A DNA stretch of 11,869 nucleotides from Mycoemilia scoparia (lineage: Eukaryota; Kickxellomycota; Kickxellomycetes; Kickxellales; Kickxellaceae), in assembly GCA_027575805.1 (NCBI GenBank), contig JANBPU010000419.1:1-11869 (forward strand), read 5' to 3'. The first letter of the stretch is position 1. Each line of letters starts with the position of its first letter. A program made the position numbers and the translations under genes. Positions 7,723-11,869 of this stretch are shown here, one piece after another. The notes below the pieces were generated by a model that saw nothing but the letters and a program-made list of their open reading frames with translations, did not search any database and was not told where the DNA came from.

Positions 7723-7729
7723 ATTTATA
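7723..7729 (-). promoter_or_regulatory. TATAAAT element upstream of P2
   Basis: TATAAAT on the minus strand, about 135 bases before the P2 ATG. The leader after it is low in G on the coding strand. The position and sequence match the elements ahead of P1 and P3. Confidence 0.5.
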
Positions 7730-8241
7730 GTGGGGTTTTGGATATAGCAAGTAGAATTTGGCAAGCGATGTGCTTCAAATTTTTTAGGATTTATTATCTT
7801 GCATAATCAAAGCAACATCACGAATGCCTTGGTTTTTAGTTTAACATGAGTAGTGTGCCATTGAATCATGAATAGCATAATTGTAAATTTTAGCTGTTGG
7901 AAATGTAAAATATTTATAATTGTTAGCACTGAGCTCCCGCCTTCTTTGCTTGCTTTTTTGTAAATTTGATGTTTGTAGAAACCTAAATTCAAATACTTAG
8001 GATCAAGATGGTCGGTCAGCTCTTGTAGAGAGACACCTAAAACTACTATAAACTCATAGGCGTCGGATATTCATTCCTTTTGGATGCCAGAGAGTTGGTC
8101 ATGCACTTTGGTGTTTTAAAAAACCCATGATAAAAGTCCATATCAAAAACTTTCATTGTCCTTTTACACTGTGGTATGCTTACTCACATAAGCTATGGCA
8201 CCCAAGCTTGGAACTTTTGTTTCAGCCACCAACTAAAATAG

Positions 8242-8249
8242 TATAAATA
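8242..8249 (+). promoter_or_regulatory. TATAAATA element upstream of P3
   Basis: TATAAATA on the plus strand, about 125 bases before the P3 ATG at 8374, identical to the P1 element. The following leader is a long C/A/T-rich, G-poor run, as expected for a transcribed 5' untranslated region. Confidence 0.5.
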
Positions 8250-8373
8250 TTTTCGGTGTATCCCCCCGCTTCAGATAAAGATTATCTATTTGATACACTA
8301 CTCACTATACCAACAATTACACAAATTACGACGATTAAAACTACATATATTTCTCGCTACCTATCAATTCGAC

Positions 8374-9072
8374 ATGGCTTCAAGACACTTTGAACTTGAA
8401 AATGCTATTGATGGACTACTTGGTCTTAACTTACATTACGTGTCCCAAGTCGGCCAAGCAAAGATCATCCTCAAATTCCGAGATGTAACTAGCATTGTCA
8501 ATTTCGATGACCTAAACACGAAGCTAGAAGAAATTGATAACGAGTATGCCACATGTGCTCCAGCCCTGACAGCGAGACAGAAGATTGACTTCCAAAAGAA
8601 GCTGCAGAGGGCTGTATTGAGCCATGTATATGCCTGTATGGGCTTGGTCAAGACCAAAAACGATTCATACAACCGACATCTTCAAGCCATACCAGGCATT
8701 TTGGAATCAACCAGAAAGGAATACAAGGAAAACGCGGACATCAGGACAGACATGGTTATTGACCAGCTTTCTAGCTTCTATGATTCCTTGCAAACTGCGG
8801 CTGTTCTTACCGATAGTGGGTTTATAACAGCCCATAAAGACAACAAGCCACTGTCTACTCAGATTGCTCCTGCTATTCACATTTGTTTGAGAACCATGTT
8901 TGTGGTTTCTCTTCAGCACATTAGCTTTAGCAAGAAAACCCAATGGCTTTTTTCTAACAATGTTGATAAGGATGATGTTGAGGAGACAGAGATGGATGCA
9001 AGGCTGGCAAATTTTGAAAGTAATAACAAAGCATTGGCGCCTGGGATGACTAGAGTCAACATGACATTTTAG
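8374..9072 (+). CDS. P3: hypothetical helical protein, probable distant relative of P1/P2
   Basis: A 232-residue protein of no family I recognise. I start it at ATG 8374 (G at -3, G at +4); the frame is open 28 codons further upstream but without an ATG. The N-terminus reads IDGLLGLNLHYVSQV (12-26), which lines up with the motifs of P1 and P2 as [IV]-x-x-h-h-[GA]-x-N-[LI]-[EH]-[LIY]-V. Near the C-terminus, IAPAIHICLRTMF (165-176) resembles the P1/P2 CGIL-x-NCQ-x-T segment, and DMVIDQLSSF (126-135) may match their IFEKF element. Poly-serine linkers, three of the four module cysteines and the ALNMFI block are missing. The protein is predicted all-alpha and soluble, with an acidic stretch at 198-207. 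Its relation to P1/P2 is probable but rests on short alignments by eye. It diverges from P2. Confidence 0.8.
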   Translation: MASRHFELENAIDGLLGLNLHYVSQVGQAKIILKFRDVTSIVNFDDLNTKLEEIDNEYATCAPALTARQKIDFQKKLQRAVLSHVYACMGLVKTKNDSYNRHLQAIPGILESTRKEYKENADIRTDMVIDQLSSFYDSLQTAAVLTDSGFITAHKDNKPLSTQIAPAIHICLRTMFVVSLQHISFSKKTQWLFSNNVDKDDVEETEMDARLANFESNNKALAPGMTRVNMTF

Positions 9073-10013
9073 TTGGCTATTTCGGTATTTCCTTGTTTTT
9101 ATTTATTAAAAAAGCAATCTGTATATTTTTCCAGGACGCTTTTAATGTCTCTATCTCGATGGCGTTTAGTACATATGTATTTAGTTTTGTTGATTTGAAT
9201 TTGTTCTGTAATATATAATAATGTATTGAGGGTGCACAAAAACTATTTTTATGTTTTTTATTGATCTCAAACTTATCCATTATCTCCGAGATGTATGCAA
9301 GTGCAACAGATTTACACACAAATTGGCTGTCCTATAGTATTGCATACTAGACTGTGAAAACTATTAGCATCACTCCAGACTATAAGCTTCTGCAAATTAG
9401 TAATTGGAACAGTCATTTTTCAAAATATATACAAGGTTTTATTGGTGATTAAGAGTGTATGTATGGTAGTATACAGAAATAGGCAATCCTTATAAGATTT
9501 TGGACTGACTACAGACCATTTGGTAGACAGTTCCTGTAAACCCACTATCTTTGTCTTGGGATTTCTGGAATATTATGATATTTAAAAATAGATTTTTTGT
9601 AATATATACTTACGTCTGATCATGTACATCATTTTACAGGGTGTTTTCCATTATACTTATCCACCGGGCTCAGAGAAAATTGATCAGCATCAGATGTCTT
9701 TGCTTTTCATTTATGCACAAAGTGCTGAAAAGTAACTGAGTTAGGAACTGAGAAACAAAAGAAGAATTTCTTTAGAGAGGAAATAATGATGTCATGGAAT
9801 ATAAATTTACAGAGGATTTAACTCCAACTAGTAGCAGGGCCTAAACTCATTGCTGCTGCTATCAGAACCCTAGGAGGTAGTTGGTAGGGTAAGTTGATTG
9901 GAGAGTACCGAGCATTCCATGTTAAAATTGAAAATCTCTCTCTCTTCATGGGAATGGATCGGTGGATGGACAGTGAGTGGCAAAAAAACTTTGTAAATCA
10001 TCTTAGGTTTCAA

Positions 10014-10035
10014 TATATCCATGGTAATGGATATA
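10014..10035. repeat. Inverted repeat TATATCCAT-ggta-ATGGATATA
   Basis: Two perfect 9-base arms flank a 4-base spacer. Related ATGG-TATGGAT and GGATGGAC words lie nearby (about 9950-9970 and 10050-10060), so it sits in a small field of similar words. It may be a dimeric protein-binding site or a chance palindrome in simple sequence. Confidence 0.4.
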
Positions 10036-10177
10036 GGTAATTGTGTCGATGGTTATGGATTTATTTCACAAGTTATTAGGCATAAACGATCTCTCAAGAG
10101 TATTATCAAAAATCATAATAACAGTACATGCACATGCAAGCTGAAGAAATAATAATAGTCAATAGTTTGTAAAAATC

Positions 10178-10196
10178 AAATAACAATAACAATAAT
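10178..10196. repeat. AAC/AAT trinucleotide-like tract, copy 1
   Basis: A short interrupted run of AAC and AAT units. Its core of about 16 bases recurs at 10567-10587, about 390 bases away. Confidence 0.6.
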
Positions 10197-10566
10197 ACGT
10201 ACATTCAAGAGAAAATTCAGTTTCGCACCATCCAAGAATAACGTGTCTTTACACATGCATCAGAGCTTTTGCCATCATTAAAAATTATTACTATTCAGTA
10301 CTGTGGTATATTTGGCTGGGGCATATCCACAGCCATTGAGTAGCTGACCAGTAGTGAAACTTGACCACATAAAAAAGGACAAGTAAATTGGTTAAACTAT
10401 TTTGTAGTTTATTTTATAAATATCTAAAGCCGAGCTTGATAAAGCTATTTAAAAGGTTCAATACAAAAGGAATTGAAGAGTAAGTGCAACACAATAAAAT
10501 AAGCAGATTGATGTCATATCATTTCGCTACAATAACGGCTATTTTCTTATTGCTATTATAGATAAT

Positions 10567-10587
10567 ACAACAACAATAACAATAATA
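10567..10587. repeat. AAC/AAT trinucleotide-like tract, copy 2
   Basis: The second copy of the interrupted AAC/AAT run, sharing about 16 bases with the tract at 10178-10196. Simple-sequence convergence is the likely explanation. Confidence 0.6.
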
Positions 10588-10705
10588 TTTGTCAACATTG
10601 TTACACAGCTACTTTATAATAAACATCCATTGATATTTTCCAACTAATAACTGGATTCTCAAAACAACAAAATAACAAATATTAGCTCAGAAAGAGAGAG
10701 AGAAA

Positions 10706-11113
10706 GTGGGTACCGATCCATGTTTTTATGTTTATTTGCTGTTTGAAGGGCTTATTTTGTGGAATCTTGCACTCAGTTGCCACAGCCATCCTTCCTTATA
10801 CACTCACTTTTCCGAACTTTTATGTGAAGAGCTGTTGGTGTTGATATTGATAACGAATAAGATTTTGGGAAGGTGGTATTTTGAATCCAAGTGTAGATGC
10901 ATGCAACACAGCACACAATATGTGGTTATGACTACTGATGTTACTGTTGGGAAATACACACATTCAGCTTCAACTTTACCTTCATTATCATCATTGCGAA
11001 AAAAAGAAAGAAAGAGCAGCTATCTTGTTCAAAGCTTAAAGATATTTTGTACATGGAAAATTAACAATTCAAACTACACGAACCACACACATATGTATAT
11101 TTTTATAAAGTAG
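10706..11113 (+). other. 135-codon open frame without an ATG start; doubtful
   Basis: This frame is open for 135 codons but begins at GTG, with no ATG between the upstream in-frame stop (TAA at 10673) and codon 66. From ATG 10901 only about 70 residues remain. The first 60 residues are hydrophobic and leucine-rich, the rest Ser/Lys/Thr-rich; I recognise no domain. In a eukaryote it could only be real as an internal or last exon, or as a decayed gene. Chance is a fair explanation. Confidence 0.12.
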
Positions 11114-11291
11114 CGATGTTCTTGAATGTTTGGCTATTCGTGTAAGCTCTGGTTAAGAAGCTGTGTTTTTTTAGAACAGCACACGTATGACAATAATGAA
11201 AAAAATACAACAGGGTCCTTCGCTTTATGCTTATCTTGTGTGGAATTCTGCCTAGGCTTTGAATGCCTCGGAGGCGTTTGTCTCTCTTGCT

Positions 11292-11310
11292 TGTGTGTGT
11301 GTGTGTGTGT
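11292..11310. repeat. (TG)9 dinucleotide microsatellite
   Basis: A perfect alternating TG run of 19 bases, likely length-variable between strains. It falls in non-coding sequence. Confidence 0.9.
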
Positions 11311-11493
11311 TGTACCTGGTCTTCAATTAACAAAGATCTGCTATCTTGTCTCTGTACCTCATGGTCACCAAAACCCTATCCTACTTCCCCCCATTCTCCC
11401 TCGCCAAGCCACCATTTCTTTGTTTCAAGGAACACACCATGGTCGTCAAAAAGTTTGAAAGCCCACCAACAAATACCAGACACAATAGTATAG

Positions 11494-11501
11494 TATAAAT
11501 A
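11494..11501 (+). promoter_or_regulatory. TATAAATA element near the right edge
   Basis: The same TATAAATA seen ahead of P1 and P3, on the plus strand. The next ATGs are 11513 (a 54-codon frame ending in TGA at 11675) and 11765 (the frame that runs off the window). If it is a promoter, it most likely serves the gene starting at 11765, with a leader of about 240 bases or with splicing. Confidence 0.3.
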
Positions 11502-11764
11502 GCAAAGAACAAATGACGATGAAAGATGGGCGATACAGCAACAGTGTTGGTGGTGGTTCTTGGCTTGGCTTTGTGACCAGTGGCGATGAGTGGGAAAGTA
11601 TTCAGTGTTCAATGAGTGTGGTAAAATCAAACTGCCTTCAAAGTGGTTGGCTGTATCTAAGCATAGCCGCTGTGTGAGAATCGATTGTATTTGTGAGTGG
11701 TGGTGTGGTCTGTTTACTGTGTGGGACTTCAAGAACTATTGCGCATCCACGGGCACATACGGTG

Positions 11765-11869
11765 ATGGTTTGTGGTTTGGTTAGTACCGCTAGTGCCAAA
11801 ACGGTTCAAGCCCTATTTTTTCTTCTTGATCGTCAACACCCAGCTGATGCTACTGTATGCGTGTGGCGG
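11765..11869 (+). CDS. Possible 5' end of a gene cut off by the window edge
   Basis: From ATG 11765 (G at -3 and +4) the frame stays open for 35 codons to the last base. The peptide looks protein-like: a hydrophobic, amphipathic start followed by LLDRQHPADATVCVWR. By eye it faintly recalls the N-terminal strand-helix-strand of the Rad1 subunit of the 9-1-1 checkpoint clamp (a helix ending in a short loop, then ATC/ATV before a basic turn), but 35 residues are too few to claim that. The frame is also open upstream to a TGA at 11675-11677, so ATG 11765 is the first usable start after that stop. A TATAAATA lies at 11494. The remainder of the gene is outside the window. Confidence 0.3.
   Translation, partial: MVCGLVSTASAKTVQALFFLLDRQHPADATVCVWR

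Larger units (their letters stand above)
7588..8373. promoter_or_regulatory. Divergent P2-P3 intergenic region
   Basis: These 786 bases separate the divergent starts of P2 and P3 and should contain both promoters. TATA-like elements point each way (7723-7729 minus, 8242-8249 plus). A short C run (TCCCCCC) lies about 15 bases after the P3 TATA. No gene longer than about 60 codons opens with an ATG here, and none of the small frames looks like protein. Confidence 0.5.
9073..11764. other. 2.7-kb stretch without a convincing gene
   Basis: After P3 I find no frame with an ATG, reasonable length and protein-like composition on either strand. No tRNA, rRNA or snRNA signature is visible. The stretch holds A+T-rich sequence, ATGGAT-rich short repeats around 9950-10070, two AAC/AAT tracts, a GA tract at 10689-10705, a TG dinucleotide repeat and one open frame without ATG (10706-11113). 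GT-rich plus-strand sequence with good ATG contexts begins near 11430. It could be the long regulatory region of a neighbour or hold a non-coding or heavily spliced transcript. Confidence 0.5.

Noticed and set aside
8290..8373. N-terminal extension of P3 by 28 residues, basic and hydrophobic like a targeting peptide
   Set aside because: It begins at TTG and there is no ATG in the extension. The ATG at 8374 has a good context and fits the TATA distance and the P1/P2 N-terminal alignment.
9077..9319. 80-codon minus-strand frame just after P3
   Set aside because: It lies in the P3 3' flank and is Lys/Asn/Ile-rich, as expected of A+T-rich non-coding DNA. No motif is visible.
11440..11493. A short frame opening at an ATG in near-perfect context (CACACCATGG)
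   Set aside because: It stops after 17 codons. Removing a 38-base GT...AG segment would join it to the next frame, but such an intron is very short and the joined frame still ends at TGA 11675.
11376..11732. 118-codon minus-strand open frame near the right edge
   Set aside because: No ATG at its start (TTG). The composition is rich in His, Ser and Cys, as expected from the reverse of GT-rich DNA, and it has no recognisable domain.
11803..11813. A perfect B-box-like word of a tRNA gene followed by a T run
   Set aside because: The flanking bases cannot form a T-stem, no matching A-box or acceptor stem is present upstream, and the word lies inside an open frame.
1..11869. Mobile elements, CRISPR arrays or prokaryotic operon signals
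   Set aside because: No transposase or reverse transcriptase motifs, long terminal repeats or regular spacer arrays are visible. Gene structure and signals are eukaryotic.

Overview
This is an A+T-rich eukaryotic window, most likely from a fungus. The only gene I can name with certainty is VPS11/PEP5, the RING-H2 subunit of the HOPS and CORVET vacuolar tethering complexes. Its 1062 codons run in one uninterrupted frame. The four well-supported genes all begin at ATG, lack introns, and sit behind recognisable TATA elements and A/C/T-rich leaders. Asp/Asn/Ser-rich linkers interrupt several proteins. This fits an intron-poor, early-diverging fungus (Mucoromycota or Zoopagomycota in style), but the placement is inference and nothing here proves it.

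Layout. Positions 1-1370 hold no confident gene: a TATA element with a tiny ORF, an overlapping minus-strand ORF faintly like an F-box, and a better candidate, a 145-residue cysteine-rich ORF at 729-1166 (-) that diverges from VPS11. VPS11 fills 1371-4559 (+). Next come three genes for small, mostly helical proteins of no family I recognise: 'P1' (4875-5834, -), 'P2' (6679-7587, -) and 'P3' (8374-9072, +). P1 and P2 are clear diverged tandem duplicates. They share a C-terminal cysteine module, a central I-F-[ED]-[KR]-F element, an N-terminal motif, a six-serine linker in the same place, and even a 3'-flank segment holding the poly(A) signal. P3 looks like a more distant third member that lacks the linkers. 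P2 and P3 are divergent across a 786-bp intergenic region.

From 9073 to about 11764 there is no convincing gene: simple repeats, inverted repeats and one ORF without ATG. At the right edge, an ORF opening at ATG 11765 runs off the window and may be the 5' end of another gene.

How the genes relate. VPS11 is housekeeping, and nothing ties it functionally to its neighbours; it converges with P1, with the two poly(A) signals only 64 bp apart. The P1/P2/P3 cluster is the part most likely to be undescribed. It looks like a lineage-specific family expanded in place, whose members carry very similar TATAAAT(A) elements about 125-165 bp upstream of their ATGs.
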